Below are positions 36,641 to 51,825 of a stretch of 64,000 nt of DNA, one piece after another; position 1 is the first letter of the stretch; the number at the start of each line of letters is the position of its first letter. Source of the stretch: Dryomyza anilis (Eukaryota; Arthropoda; Insecta; Diptera; Dryomyzidae). The DNA is taken from positions 8,267,017 to 8,331,016 of the forward strand of contig OX638134.1 in NCBI GenBank assembly GCA_951804985.1, given 5' to 3'. The notes under the pieces were generated by a model. It saw nothing but the letters and a program-made list of their open reading frames with translations, was not told the origin of the DNA and searched no databases. The position numbers and the translations under genes are program-made.

Positions 36641-37599
36641 AAATATTACGTAAAAAATATATATATATTTTTCGTAAATTCAAAAATTTTTCAATTATTC
36701 AATTTCTCAAAATTATGCGCAAACATTTTACAACTGCGTCACGTCACAGCAACATCCAAATCACGACGACAACGAACAATTTGTAGCTACAAGCAGAAAA
36801 ACACGACAAACATTTTTGCATAAAATTTTGGCGTCAAAAACGATTTGCTGTATTTTATGGAAATTGAAAGCGATTGAAAATGTTGCAGTTGAACTGCGCT
36901 GACTTTTTGCCATTTTGAGACAACAAACAACACGACGACAACATTAAACAAATTACTGTTATAATAGCCAGCAATCTCATATGGTGAAACACAAAAAAAA
37001 AATATTTAATAAATCCGTCACGCATTTTGATGTCACTATGTGTGATGCATAACAAAAAAAAAACTAAATTCGTTTTTAATAAAATTCAAAATTTACAAAA
37101 ATCATAAATCATGCATTTAATTTATTAATTTTAATATTTTAATTTTATAAAATTATACTATGAAAAAAACTATGTATTATAATTTTAAAAATCTATTCTA
37201 AAGTTCAAGGCTTTTCAATTTAAATTTATAACTAAAAATAAAAAAAATAGTATACGCTAAAGACATTAATTAATAACAATGACGAATCAAAGCATACATT
37301 TTTTTTAATAAAACAAAGTCAACTAATAAAAAATTTAAAACTAAAAAAAAAATCGCGAATATAAATAACTGTATAATGAAATAAATTTGCTTTCAACGCC
37401 AACAGTTTTAGTGTTTTTTGATTTAGTTCAAATATTTTGTAAATTAATTTTTTATTAGCTTGCTTTGAATTAATTAAGTTTTGCATATTTTGTCACTTAG
37501 TATTTGTGACTAAAATTAGAAACGGCACTGGTTTTTATTTAGAGATATTCAAAAATTTGCAAATTATTTAATATTTATAGTTTATAATATAAAACATTG
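36641..37599. other. Unique AT-rich intronic DNA
   Basis: A GC-richer part at about 36720-36790 contains CGTCACGTCACAGC and ACGACGACAACG. The minus frame at 36855-37055 has no domain. No feature is supported. Confidence 0.4.
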
Positions 37600-38800
37600 A
37601 ATTTTTAATAATTTCAAACATTTTTAATCTATTTCAACTGTTTTCAATCATTCAATCTATATTTCTATCTATTTTAATCACTTTCAATAGCTTTCAACTG
37701 TATCGTAAAAATTCAGAATTTTTTACTGTTGAAAGTTTGACGTGACAGCACATACAGCAAATGAGCACTCGTTTTCAACCACTTTCAATCTCGTTAAATT
37801 TCAAAAAAATAATTTTAGAAATATTAAATCAAATTTATGTCAATTAAAATCAAAATATAAACACTTTCAACCACAAAAAATTTATTTCAGTCACGTTCAA
37901 TTACTTTCAACAATATCGAGAAACATTAAAATATTCAATTTTAATCTCTTCAAATTGCATAAAAATAATTTTTAAAATAAATTTATTATATCAAATATCA
38001 AATATTAAATAATCTCAACCATTTTCAATTAATTGCAATCACTTTCAATGGCTTTCAATAAACACTTATACAAAAAAACTTTAAAATACTATTTGTTAAA
38101 ATATTCACCTGAATCTTTTCTGTTTCAATCACTTTCAGTCTATTTAAATATTGATTTTATATTTATAAATAAAAATCTATCTAAATCTAAAAAATCTAAA
38201 TCTAAATAAATATAAATAAAATCAAATATTTAACATTTTCGAACCTTTTTAATAGATTTCAATCACTTTCAATTGCTTTCAAAAATAAATATTTGAAAAT
38301 ATTTTTTTTTTTTGCAATATCTTTAAATTGCACAAAAAAATTTATTTGGAAAATAAAATGTTTAAATTTATATTTAAATTCAAATTTTAAACATTTTCAA
38401 CCATGTTCAAACTATTTTAATCAGTTCCAACGATAAATATATTCTTATTCAGCCACTTTCAATATCTTTCAACTGCATTAAAATAGTTTTATAATTATTA
38501 ATATAATAATTTCAATGTCATATAATTATTTACTGTACAAAAATTAAATTCTTTACATTTATCAATCAATCTCAACCATTTCAATTACTATTTCAATTAC
38601 TTTCAATCACTTTCAAATACATCGAAATATATAATGGTACTGTATTTTCTCATATATTCAAAATTCAAATTGATAGAAGGTTGAGGATGATTGAAAAATG
38701 TAAAAAAGGTAAAATATTTTGCTGCAAGAGTAAATTAAAACTTCTTCAACCTCTTTCAATTAATTTTCAATTGCATACAAATAATTTTATATTTCACTGT
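37600..38800 (+). repeat. 10-bp satellite (CTTTCAATCA type), forward, diffuse
   Basis: Clusters of CTTTCAATCA, CTTTCAACCA and TTTCAATTGC decamers separated by AT-rich spacers. More diverged than the other blocks of this family. Confidence 0.7.
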
Positions 38801-39339
38801 AAAATTTATTTTATTTTTTATATATATTTGAAACCAAAACATAAAAACGTACATTATATTTTATCTATATTTTTATTGTCACTATTATTAATTTAAATTA
38901 TTTTTTTTTGTATTTTTAATTCTATTTATATTCAACGTTGACGCATTTCCTTTTGTCATGATTTATTTTGTTGTGACTTTAATTAATGATTTTTGGTTTT
39001 GACCAAAATTTTGTCCAAAATACATTAAATAAACCAATAAAAATTAGTATTAATATGCAAATGAGATGCGCACAGCTATTAAATGGTGTCGCTGTTTTAC
39101 GCTTAAATGTTGTTTTATGATTTTGTATGTTGTCTCTTCAACTTTTGCCATAGATTGGCTAAAATGTATGCGTAAATTTGGATGGCATAATTTATGGAGC
39201 ACTTAATGCAAAATTTTGCATTCAATGCATTTTGAATGAAGCGTTTCATTTAATTTTACTTAATTATGCATTACTTTTTAAGCAATTTATGCAATTTAAA
39301 TTAAATAAAAGTGGTTTAGAAAGGGTTTTAGGTGATTAT
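38801..39339. other. Unique AT-rich intronic DNA
   Basis: Lies exactly where the decamer family flips orientation (forward at left, inverted at right). No gene or signal is recognised. Confidence 0.4.
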
Positions 39340-40290
39340 AATATGTTAATTTAGAAAAATAATAGGATATTGAAAGTAGGTGAAAGTGGTTTAAAGCGAG
39401 CATGTGTAAAATACTTGTTACCTTTACCAAAAAAAAAACAGTTAATATGATTGAAACTGATTGAAAGCGGTCGAAAGTGACTAAAAGTGGTTTCACACTT
39501 AAATTTTTAAAATACATTCAAAATAACAAATATTTAAACTTTGTTAAATTTATTTTTCTATCTGTATTGGAATTGGTTAAAAGCGGTTGAAGATGATTGA
39601 AAGTAATTGAAAGTGGTTGAAAGCAAAAATAAATAAAAAGCGTACAAAATAAATAAATGTAATATTATAAAAAATGAAGTAATATTCAAATTGATAATAA
39701 AAGTTGTAAATAAAAAAAATACATTTATACAAAATTAGTTTTTTTGTTTTTTATTTTAAATATTTTTATTTCGTTTTTTGGTCTCTATTTAAAATAGTAG
39801 GGTCTGAAATTGATTGAATTTAATTGAAAATGGTTGAATTTAATTGAAAGTGGTTCAATTTAATTGAAAATGGTTGAATTTATTTGAAAGTGGTTGAATT
39901 TAATTGAAAGTGGTTAAAAACATTATAAATAACATAAATAATAACAAAATAAAATTTTTTTTCGAACATGATTTTTTTTTTTAAATTTAATTTTTACTTT
40001 TGTTCTAATTGAAAGTGATTGAAAATGGTGGAAAGTGGTTGAAAGCGATTGAAAAAGGTTGAAAGTGGTTGAAAGCGGTTGAAAAAGGTTGAAAGTGGTT
40101 GAAAGAGGTTTAAAGTGGTTGAAAGCGGAATTTTACAAATAAAAAAACATTAAGAGTCCAAACTTAAAAAATATTTTTTCGAAAATGAATTATTTGTTAT
40201 TTCAATTTTTATTTCTGTTTATATTGCATGTGATTGAAGGCGGCATTTGAAACTGGTTGAAATTGGTTCAAAGCGGACATTTTTAATATA
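39340..40290 (-). repeat. 10-bp satellite (TTGAAAGTGG)n, inverted
   Basis: The best-preserved part is 40008-40130, with exact decamer spacing of TTGAAAGTGG, TTGAAAGCGG and TTGAAAAAGG. A sub-block at 39805-39915 has the longer unit TTGAATTTAATTGAAAGTGG. Confidence 0.88.
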
Positions 40291-41459
40291 CATTAAAAGA
40301 AAAAACTAAAAAATATATGAATTAAAATACTTTAGTATTATCACTAGTAAAAATTTATTTAATATGCTTAAACTAAAAACTTGATTAGATTTACAATATT
40401 TTTGCAGATCTATTATATTTCTAAATTTCTAAGTTAGTTTTTTTTTTGCAATCGCTATTTCTATCATTTGCACACACATTTCTGGTTGACAGTAACCTTT
40501 ATGCAAGGCTTTTAATCGACTTATTGAAACAGCTAATTGATGCCACAAAAGCCCAAAGTACACACAGCACACATGGTGCGGCGTTGTTGTTCAATTGTTA
40601 GACAAACATTTTTTCTTCTATTTTTTTTTTTAATTTTATTTTTTGACATTGAAAATGAAATAGTTGTTGCTCGTTTCTAACGCTTCAACGTACGTTACGC
40701 ATATCTGCCAGAATCGATAATAAAAACTAAATTTTATGATAAACAAAAAGCGCCTGCTCCAATAAGAACGTCATTAAATATCAGCTGAATGTCTATTAAA
40801 TTTAGTTTTTATTGTTGTTTTAGTGTTTTGTAAAAATGCGCGTGCAAATCTATAAAAACAAAAAAAAAAAACAAAAATTGCGCTACCAAATAAATAGCAA
40901 AAATAGACGAAAAAAAAATAAAAACAAATTATTTATATGGGTCATAATTATTGGAGCAGCAAAAATGTTTCCAAAACTAACAAGCGCCAAAAATTCAGCA
41001 ACAACGTAAATGTTTAAAATACGAAACGAAACGAACGAACACATGTCTCAAACATATGGTGGCGAAAAAGTAATCAATCGAAAAAATTGAAAGCAAGACA
41101 AATTAAAAAAAAACATATATTGATCAAAGCTAGCGTTGTTTTAGAATACCGCCATATAGAATGTGTGTATTTATAGTATATATAATAAATATATGAACTC
41201 GTTGTTGTAAACTATTAACTAATTATGTAAATAGCAAATATAAAAAAATGAAATAAAATTCCATAAATTATGAGCATGCCTTTTAATATGTACATAAATT
41301 TGGCAAACTTTATTTATGTGCTTTTTAAATAGTTTCAATTTGAGCATAAAGCTCATTGAAATGATTTACGATTGATGTATACAATGGAAAAAAATAATGG
41401 GTTGGCAACACGAAATAGTTTGCTAATTTAAGTATGTGAGAGATGGTGCTTTTTAATTG
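40291..41459. other. Unique intronic island
   Basis: Moderately GC-richer at 40480-40600 and 40680-40760. The sequence is of ordinary complexity with no exon signals. Confidence 0.4.
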
Positions 41460-42370
41460 AATAAAAATTAAATTAGTTAAAAGTAGTCGACGTTTAATTA
41501 GAGCAGTTTAAAATAGTTTAAAACAGTTAAAAATTAAACAATGCTTTATTTTTGAATAAATGCAGTAATATTCGAAAATAATTGAAATCAGTTGAATGTG
41601 GCTGAAAGTGATTGAATGTAATTGAAATGTTTAAAAATTATTTAATTGAATTTTTTGGATTAATATTGTAATATTCTAACAAGATTGAAAGCAGCTGAAA
41701 GTGGTTAAAAGTGAGATAATTCGGTTGAAACTAATTGAAAGCGATTAAAAGTTATTTAAATGAATTGGAATTAAATATGTTTTATTTTTTAAAATAATAT
41801 TGTAATTTTCTATTATTATAAAAAGCATTTGAAAGTAGTTAAAAGTGATATAATGCGGTTGTATGTAATTGAAAACGATTGAAAGTGATTCAAATTAATT
41901 GAAATTAAATGTGCTTTATTATTTACATTAATATTGTAATTTTCTAACCAGACTGAAAGCAGTTGAATGTGGTTAAAAGTAAAAATATATATTAAATGAT
42001 TAGAACCAACTTTTAGAAAATCCTTTCGATTATACAATAATCGAAAGGCTTTAAAATTAATTGAAGGTACTTCATTGTTTTGAAATCAGTATAAAATGTG
42101 ACTTAATATTCGTCAGTTTATTGAAAATTGTTTAAAATTAATGAAAAAATACGTTTGAAGCTATTTAAAAATTCTATAAAAAGATCTAAAGATTGTTAAT
42201 AGTGGTTGAAATTTCTTAAAATTGAGCCTATATTTTTTTATCAATTATAAATGTTTTTTCTTAAATTATGTTATTTTGTTTTATTAATCACATTAATTGA
42301 AAGAGATTGAAAGTGATTGAAAGTGATTGAAAATGGTTGAAAGCAGTCAAAAGCAACTGACATCGATTTT
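41460..42370 (-). repeat. 10-bp satellite (TTGAAAGTGATTGAAAG), inverted
   Basis: Diverged decamers. A longer duplicated phrase (TTGAATGTGGTTAAAAGT-like plus TTTATTATTT with AATATTGTAATTTTC) occurs near 41660, 41780 and 41925, a secondary period of about 130 bp. It leads directly into the 19-mer block. Confidence 0.85.
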
Positions 42371-42419
42371 GAGCTGTTTGCAATTCTGTAAAATAAAATA
42401 AAGATAGTTCACCAATTTT

Positions 42420-43210
42420 GAAATAGTGAAAAATCGAAATTTTAGTGAAAATTTGAATTTTTAGTGAAAATTTGAATTTTTAGTGACAAATTGCATTGTT
42501 AGTGAAAATTGTATTTTTTAGTAGAAATATGAATTTTTAGTAAAAATTTAATTTTTAGAGAAAAATGGAATTTTTAGTGAATATTTTTATTTTTTTAGTG
42601 AAAAATTGAATTTTTTGTGAAAAATTGAATTTTTAGTGAACAATTGAATTTTTAGTGAAAAATTGTATTTTAGTGAAAAATTGAATTTTTAGCGAAAAAT
42701 TGAATATTTAGTGAAAAATTGAATTTTTAGTAAAAAATTTAATTTTTAGTAAAAAATTTAATTTTTAGTAAAAATTTTAATTTTAAGTGAAAAATTAATT
42801 TTTAGTGAAAATTTGAATTTTTAGTAAAAATTTTAATTTATAGTGAAAATTTGAATTTTTAGTGAAAATTTGAATTTATGGGAAAAATTGAATTTTTTGT
42901 GAAAAATTGAATTTTTAGTGAAAAATTGAATATTAAGTGAAAAATTGAATTTTTAGTGAAAACTTTAATTTGTAGTTAAAATTTTAATTTTAAGTGAAAA
43001 ATTGATTTTTTCGTAAAAAAAAATTAATTTTTTAGTGAAAATTTAAATTTTAGTGAAAAATTTAATTTTTAGTGAAAATTTGAATTTTTAGTGAAAATTT
43101 GATTTTTTTAGTGAAAAATTTAGTTTTTAGTGAAAATTCAAATTTTAGTAAAAATGAATTTTTTAGTAAAAAAAAAAAATGTTTTTTTAGTGAATATTTT
43201 TTTTTTCTAA
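42420..43210 (-). repeat. 19-bp satellite, inverted (TTTTTAGTGAAAAATTGAA)
   Basis: About 40 diverged units, directly adjacent to a same-orientation decamer block on the left. At its right edge (about 43210) it meets a decamer block of the opposite orientation. Confidence 0.92.
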
Positions 43211-43385
43211 AAATTTTTATCAGTTTCAAACATATTCAATGACTCTTAATAATTTGTAATCTTTTTTAATCAATTGCAAATCAGTTTCAATCATTTGTAG
43301 TCGCTTTCAAACATCTTCAATCACTTTCAATCACTTTCAACCACTTTCAACTACATTCAATTACGTTTCAATTTCTCTCAATTGT
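43211..43385 (+). repeat. 10-bp satellite (CTTTCAATCA)n, forward
   Basis: Short block of TTTCAATCA/TTTCAACCA decamers abutting the inverted 19-mer array with almost no spacer. Confidence 0.85.
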
Positions 43386-43546
43386 TGCGTACAGTATTGA
43401 ATTTCTATAGTAGTAGCGAAATTCAATACTTTCGTAATCAATTTAACGCTTCACTACGTTTCCGCCAACACGCATTGGGGCTTCTTTGCTTACAGCCTCC
43501 ACCATTATTGAATGCGTCTCACACGAACTACCAACAACTTAACCCA

Positions 43547-43600
43547 TATAAATAAGCGATCGACACTCAATCAGGCAGGCAGCCAGTAAGCGAACGGACG
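43547..43600 (+). promoter_or_regulatory. Candidate internal core promoter (Inr, MTE, DPE; TATA-like box)
   Basis: Inr-like TCAATC at 43567-43572 puts +1 at A43569 (5 of 6 match to TCAKTY). At +18 to +29 (43586-43597) the MTE consensus CSARCSSAACGS matches at about 9 of 12 positions, with the core GCGAACGG. At +28 to +32 (43596-43600) GGACG fits the DPE consensus RGWYV, and G is present at +24. A TATAAATA lies at 43547, but only 22 bp upstream, too close for a normal TATA-Inr pair, so a TATA-less reading is preferred. The unique island is GC-richer than its satellite flanks. Transcription is inferred, not seen. Confidence 0.5.
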
Positions 43601-43643
43601 AAACGAAACGGGCAGCCGCAATGTGAAATTTACAGAGCAGAGC
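43569..43643 (+). other. Candidate non-coding alternative first exon
   Basis: From the predicted start A43569 to a donor-like AGC|GTAAGA at 43643/43644. The 75-nt sequence resembles a fly 5' UTR (CGAAACGAAACGGGCAGCCGC). Its only ATG (43621) is followed at once by a stop, so it would be non-coding. It could serve a second promoter of the signal-peptide gene or a nested transcript. Confidence 0.35.
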
Positions 43644-44329
43644 GTAAGATGAACGTAACGTTAATGCAAACATTGCGTGGCGACGCATTTCACTTCAATG
43701 AGTTAAACCGCAAAAATACAATTAAATTAAATAAAAAACAAACAAAAAATTTAAACAAAAAAATATACACAAAAAAAAAAAGAAAAAAGTAAAAAATAAA
43801 ATGAACAAAAAATAAAATAAACAAAAAGTAAAAAAAAAATAAAATTAAGTACAAAAAACAACAGTAAAAAAATCATGTGTATATAAAAACCACAAATAAA
43901 GTTGTTACACTCGCGCGCCCATGTGAAGACTGCGGCGAAGCAGTGCAAAAATATTTATGGGCCATGGTCAAAAGTTCAGTAAGCAAAATCGGAGGCAATC
44001 AGCCAAGTGGATAAGCCATGCAAAGACGTCGGACGCACTACTCACAGATGTATAGAATGGCACAAAATAACATGATTGAAATTGGTTGAAAGTAATTTAT
44101 ATTGTTTAAAAGAAATAAAGAAACAAAAATGTTTTCAATTGATTTAGTTTTCAAGCAAAATGTTTTTGTTATAAATACGTGCTAATGAATTGTAAAAATA
44201 TTGAAACTAATATTAAAATTAATATTGAAATATATTGAACGTCTGATACTGAAATATGTTGAAAATTATTAAAAAAATGTCGAAAATATATAGACATTTT
44301 TGAACAGCTTATTAAAAAATGTATTTTAT
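43644..44329. other. Unique intronic DNA after the candidate promoter
   Basis: Lysine-coding A-rich stretch at 43730-43870, then unique sequence. The minus frame at 43751-43948 is low complexity. No exon is supported. Confidence 0.4.
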
Positions 44330-44960
44330 TTTTGAGCGCAGTTTTAAATCATATTCAATAACTTTTTATCATTTTCGAACACATTTAAGAAATTTCAACC
44401 ATTTTCAATCACTTTCAATAACAATTAATCTCATGAAATAAAGTCCGACTTTAAAATATCTATTAAAATTAAAACTTTTATAATGCTCAAATTGCACTTT
44501 TAATTACTTTCAATATTTTTTAACGAATTTCAATGACTTTCAACTACTTTCAATAATTTTCAGTCACATGCAATAAAGCATGAATAATCAATAACTTAAT
44601 CTTGATGTGCATAAAATTTGATAAAAAATACCTTTATTTGCAATTGAAACCAATATTTTCAATTATATTCAATCATTTTCAACAAATGTATTTCATAAAA
44701 TGTATTTTCCATAAATATCTTTCAATCATATTAAATCACCTTCAATCAAATACAATTTAGTCTTTATTTGGTTTGAACTAGGTACATATATTATAAATTA
44801 AATTAAAGGAAAAAAATTTACAAAAAATGGGTTTCAATCATATTCAATCGCTTTCCACCAAATTCAATTAAATCTGCTTTCACTATTGAACTGCACAAAT
44901 TTTGAGAAAAAAATCACATTCAAATATTTGCATTAAAATGTTTTCAATCACTTTCAAATA
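44330..44960 (+). repeat. 10-bp satellite (CTTTCAATCA type), forward
   Basis: Diverged decamers TTTCAATCA, TTTCAACTA and ATTCAATCA with AT-rich spacers, leading into a forward 19-mer array. Confidence 0.75.
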
Positions 44961-45034
44961 AATTTAATGAAGTCTAAACTTGGTCTTAAAGTATTTAAGT
45001 TGAGGAAAACAAATGTTAAATTTATGTAAAATTT

Positions 45035-45968
45035 ACATAAAAATTCATCTTTTCACTTAAAATTATACTTTTCATTTAATATTTAATTTTAACGAAAAAT
45101 TAAATTTTCAATAAAATTTAATTTTTTCGCTAAAAATTGAATTTTTAACTCAAAATTAAATTTTTCACTTAAAAATTCAATTTTTCACTAAAAAAAAATC
45201 AATTTTTCACTAAAAAAAAATCAATTTTTCACTAAAATTTAAAATTTTCACTAAAATTAAAATTTTCACTAAAATTCAATTTTTAACTAAAAATTGAATT
45301 TTCCAATAAAATTTCAAATTTTTACTAAAAATTCAATTTTTCACTAAAAACTGAAATTTTCACATAAAATTGAATTTTTTCACTAAAATATCAAACTTTC
45401 ACCAAAATTTCAAATTTTCAATATAAATTTAATTTATCATTAAAATTTCAATTTTTTCACTAAAATTTCAAAACATCACAAAAAATTCAATTTTTCACCA
45501 AAATTTCAAATTTACACTAAAAATTTAAATTTTTCACTAAAAATTCAATTTGTTCACTAGAAATCGAAATGTTCACTAAAATGTAAATTTTTACTAAAAA
45601 TTCAATTTTTCACTAAAAATTCAATTTTTCACTAAAAATTCAATTTTTCACTAAAAATTCAATTTTTCACTAAAAATTCAATTTTTCACTAAAAATTCAA
45701 TTTTTCACTAAAAATTCAATTTTTCACTAAAAATTCAATTTTTCACTAAAAATTCAATTTTTCACTAAAAATTCAATTTTTCACTAAAAATTCAATTTTT
45801 CACTAAAAATTCAATTTTTCACTAAAAATTCAAATTTTCACTAAAAATTCAAATTTTCACTAAAAATTCAATTTTTCACTAAAAATTAAATTTTTCACTA
45901 AAAATTCAATTTTTCACTAAAAATTCAATTTTTCACTAAAAATTCAATTTTTCACTAAAAATTCAATT
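45035..45968 (+). repeat. 19-bp satellite (TTCAATTTTTCACTAAAAA)n, forward
   Basis: The left half is diverged. From about 45590 to 45968 the units are almost identical (about 20 units), the most homogeneous stretch of this family here. This suggests recent expansion. Confidence 0.96.
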
Positions 45969-46854
45969 GTATAATAATCACTTTCAACCAAATTCTTGAA
46001 AAATGGATATTATGCAATTCTTTATTTTAAATTGAATCACAATATTTCTTGCAAATGCTAAAATTAAATTAAAATTTAGAATAAAATTAGTTCAATTACA
46101 TTCGACTACATGCAGTTGTCATTCAAGCACACATTCACACATATAATTCATAGCCATTTAGTTAATTGAACGTCGAAAGAGATTACAACATCTCCTATCC
46201 ATCTGTCTAAATGCAAAGAATTCAATCAACCGGTGCAAAAATTGGCGTAGGTGTTGACGATATCAGCAGCAGCAGCAATGACCACACGTGTTGCAATGCC
46301 AACAACAAATTCTTCATCACCAATATCATCAACAGCAATTTAAATTGTAACGCAGCTGCTTTTTTGTTTTTTGCGTACCAACTATTTTTGTATCTTTCAA
46401 TTTTATTCTTTCAATTGCGCTGAAATTGATTGATTGCTTTCTTGTAGTTTTTTCTTGTTTTTTTTTTTTTTCTTTGTTTTTGTGGCGAATCTTGTTACGC
46501 TTATGCGTTGCATTGACAAATGTGCGCGTACTGATGGATTGCCAAATGTCTTTATTCAGTTGTAGATATTTTGCTGGTGTCATGTAGTATTTTTATTTTA
46601 TTTTTAATTTTAAATATAACAATTTTGTTGTCTATTTTTGTACATTATGTTGTTTGTAATGTAGATTTTCACAAGTTTAGCATTTGTCTTTTTTTTTAAC
46701 ATGTGTGAAAAATAGCTGCAAATGTTGCAAATACTATATAGCAGATATTTGCTTGTTAAATAGTTATAAACAATATTTATTGATGGTTTAGTTTAAGTAT
46801 TTCTTATTGTAAATTTTTAATTTATTTTATTTTCAACATATAAAAGCAAATAAA
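45969..46854. other. Unique intronic DNA
   Basis: Includes CAGCAGCAGCAATGACCAC near 46265 and T-rich stretches. The frames at 46211-46423 and 46329-46583 have no domain. No exon is called. Confidence 0.4.
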
Positions 46855-48450
46855 AATGTGTTGAAACTGATTGAATGTACAAGAAGCCGCTAAAAACGGT
46901 TGAAAAAGATTTGTAGCAATATAAAGCACTAGAAAATAATTGAAAGCGATTTATGGTATATATATGGTAAATTATTAATAGTAGCTAAAATTTACGATTG
47001 AATTTGATTGAAAGCGATTTAATTAGATTAAAAAAAAAATTAAGTGATTGAAAAAATATTAATAAATCGAAATCAATTGAAATGCGCTTCCGAACAATTG
47101 AAATTGAAAATGATTGAAAGTGGTTGCATTGGATCATTATGATTCAAAATGCTTCAAGATTGAAAAAGGTTGAACATGATTTAAAGCGATTTTAAGTAAT
47201 TGGTAAAGATTGAAAACGATTAAAAGTGATTAAATTAGTTGAAAATAATTGAAACAAGTCCAAAAAGTTTGAAATTGACTAAAATTTGTAAAGATTAACT
47301 GCTATTAAATTTAATAGAAAGTGGTTCAAAACGATTTAAAGTGATTTAAATTGGTTGAAAGCGAATAAATTTGATTTAAGTGTATTGAAAATGATTGAAT
47401 ATGTATGAAAATTATCTTATTGATAGATAATAAATGCGTTGAAAATGATTGAAAGTGATTGAAAGTGATGAAAAGAGATTGAAAGTGATAAAAAGTCATT
47501 GAAAGTGTAGTTGAGGTCGTTGAGAGCTATTAAAATTGATACAAATATATTTAAAATAATTTTTAAAGCAACTGAAAATTATTGAAAACGATTGAAAGTG
47601 ATTTTAACTGACTGAAAACGATTGAAAGTGATAAAATTGTTATAAATATATGAAATAAAGTTGAATTCGTTTTAAATTGACAGAAATTTGTTAAGGTTAA
47701 CAGCGATTTAAATTAATAGAAAATGAAAAAAAGTGGTTAAAAGCGGTTTGAAAGTGATAAAATTGTTATAAATATATGAAATAAAGTTGAATTCGTTTTA
47801 AATTGACAGAAATTTGTTAAGGTTAACAGCGATTTAAATTAATAGAAAATGAAAAAAAAGTGGTTAAAAGCGATTTAAAGTAATTGAAAGTGGTTGATGC
47901 GATTAAAATTGATTTAAATGTATTGAAAATGATTAAAACCAATCGAATATGATAGACAATTATTTTACTGGAGAAAATGAATGCGTTTAAAGGTGATAGA
48001 AAGTGGTTGAAAGAGATTAAAAGTGATTGAAAGTGATTTAAAGTGATTGAAAGTGATAAAAAGTAATTGAGTGATTGACAGTAGATAAAAACTAATAAAA
48101 TTTATAAAAAAAAATATTCAAAATGATTTTATAAAAGCGATTGAATGTAGCTGAAAGTAGTAGAAATTGGTTGAAAGCGATTTAATTGGTTGAAAGTGAT
48201 TGAAATTGATTAAAAGTGATTGAAAGTAGATATAAACTAATAAAATTGAGACAAAAATATTAAAAATGTTTTTATAAAAGAGATTGACGGTAGTTGACAA
48301 TAGTAGAAATTTGTTGAAAGCGATTGAAATCGGCTGAAAGCTCTTGAAATTGGTTGATAGCGATTGAAAGCGATTAAAAGCAATTATAACTAATTAAAAG
48401 CGATTCAATTGTATTAAAACCAATTATAATTCGTTTTCAAACCATTATAG
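46855..48450 (-). repeat. 10-bp satellite (TTGAAAGTGA)n, inverted, with a 126-bp tandem duplication
   Basis: About 1.6 kb of diverged TTGAAAGTGA/TTGAAAGCGA decamers. A 126-bp segment starting GTGATAAAATTG at 47628 is repeated almost exactly at 47754. A second, more diverged duplication (about 150 bp) spans about 48060-48330. Confidence 0.88.
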
Positions 48451-50680
<2,230 letters not shown>

Positions 50681-50819
50681 AGAAATTTTTCATATTGTCA
50701 CAAAAATGCTATGTACAAAAATTAAAAAGCACACTTATGTTTGGTTTAAATTACAACAATTAATTTTATTAATTCACATAAACTATCAACTTTACTAATG
50801 ATAAATTCTAACAACTACT

Positions 50820-51380
50820 TCATGTTCACAATTTAACTTGACATTGATCGCACACGAAATGCACTCGACCACTGTACAATCACCACACAAGTGCTGCGCC
50901 TCAAATTACTCTTATTACTGCATACATCAGTTCAAGACGTTTCAAGAAGCTTCCATACTTTTCGAGAATGCTATTTGCATCTCATTCCCACCCATCTGTT
51001 TTAATGCGCTGATCTTTCAATTCTTTTTCGTTCACTGTCTCAGCGCGCTGAAAAATCTTCCCTCTCGTTCTAAACACATTGCTTCAGTTTCACGGTTGTC
51101 AGATGAAATTCTCACACGAAATACATTTTTCCCTCTTGCAATTCTCACAATATCCCACAAAGGAAAATTCTAACAAATTCCCACCACTTTTCACACAATT
51201 CTCACAAATTCACACCATACAGCTGCATTTTCTTCGTGTGTGAAATTTTCCCTCAAGTGAGAAATCACTTGTCACAAGAACAGAAAATTCCCATAAGCCG
51301 TATTTTTCCTGCAGTATGCTGAATTGTCTTGCGTCTCTTTCACTCTTGTTTATTTCTCGCACAGTGGAGAAAATTACATC
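50820..51380. other. GC-richer island of distinct composition
   Basis: C-rich on the plus strand, with recurring TCACA motifs (CTCACAC, CTCACAA, TTCACAC, several between 51110 and 51215) and a local inverted pair around 51200-51260. A 111-codon plus frame (50838-51173) has no recognised domain. It could be a decayed mobile element or regulatory DNA. Confidence 0.4.
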
Positions 51381-51825
51381 TTTTCATAACAATATTTTAT
51401 TTTTATTTGTCATCATTGTAGAAGTACATTTTCAAAATTTCAAAATAAGGTTACCAAAAATAAATTAATGTCCAGCAGTATCTGATCGATGAGGCGACCA
51501 ATTTAGAAATAAGTTATCATTGAATTTTGAAATTTTCGATTTTAGAAATAATACTTTATTTTAATGTCATTCTCGAAAAAGTTTTGAATAAAACGTAACA
51601 TTTTTAAATAGTTAATTTTGATCCCTTTACATTCCTAACCTGAAAATGTTCAAGACGGGAAATTCGCGCAAAACAAGGAGAATCATATCGAGTTAAGCGT
51701 TGTTATTAAAAAAAATATATATATTTTCCGTTTACATTCTACAGCCATTTGAAGTTAGAATAAAAAGTGCAAAGCTTGACCCCTCTACGACACTCCGTTT
51801 AGATTACACAGCTATTTGAATTGGT
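51381..51825. other. Unique AT-rich intronic DNA
   Basis: No gene, repeat or splice site is supported. Confidence 0.4.

Noticed and set aside
50838..51173. 111-codon plus-strand frame
   Set aside because: No recognisable family or conserved motif. It is open mainly because the island is C-rich on this strand; kept only as a composition finding.
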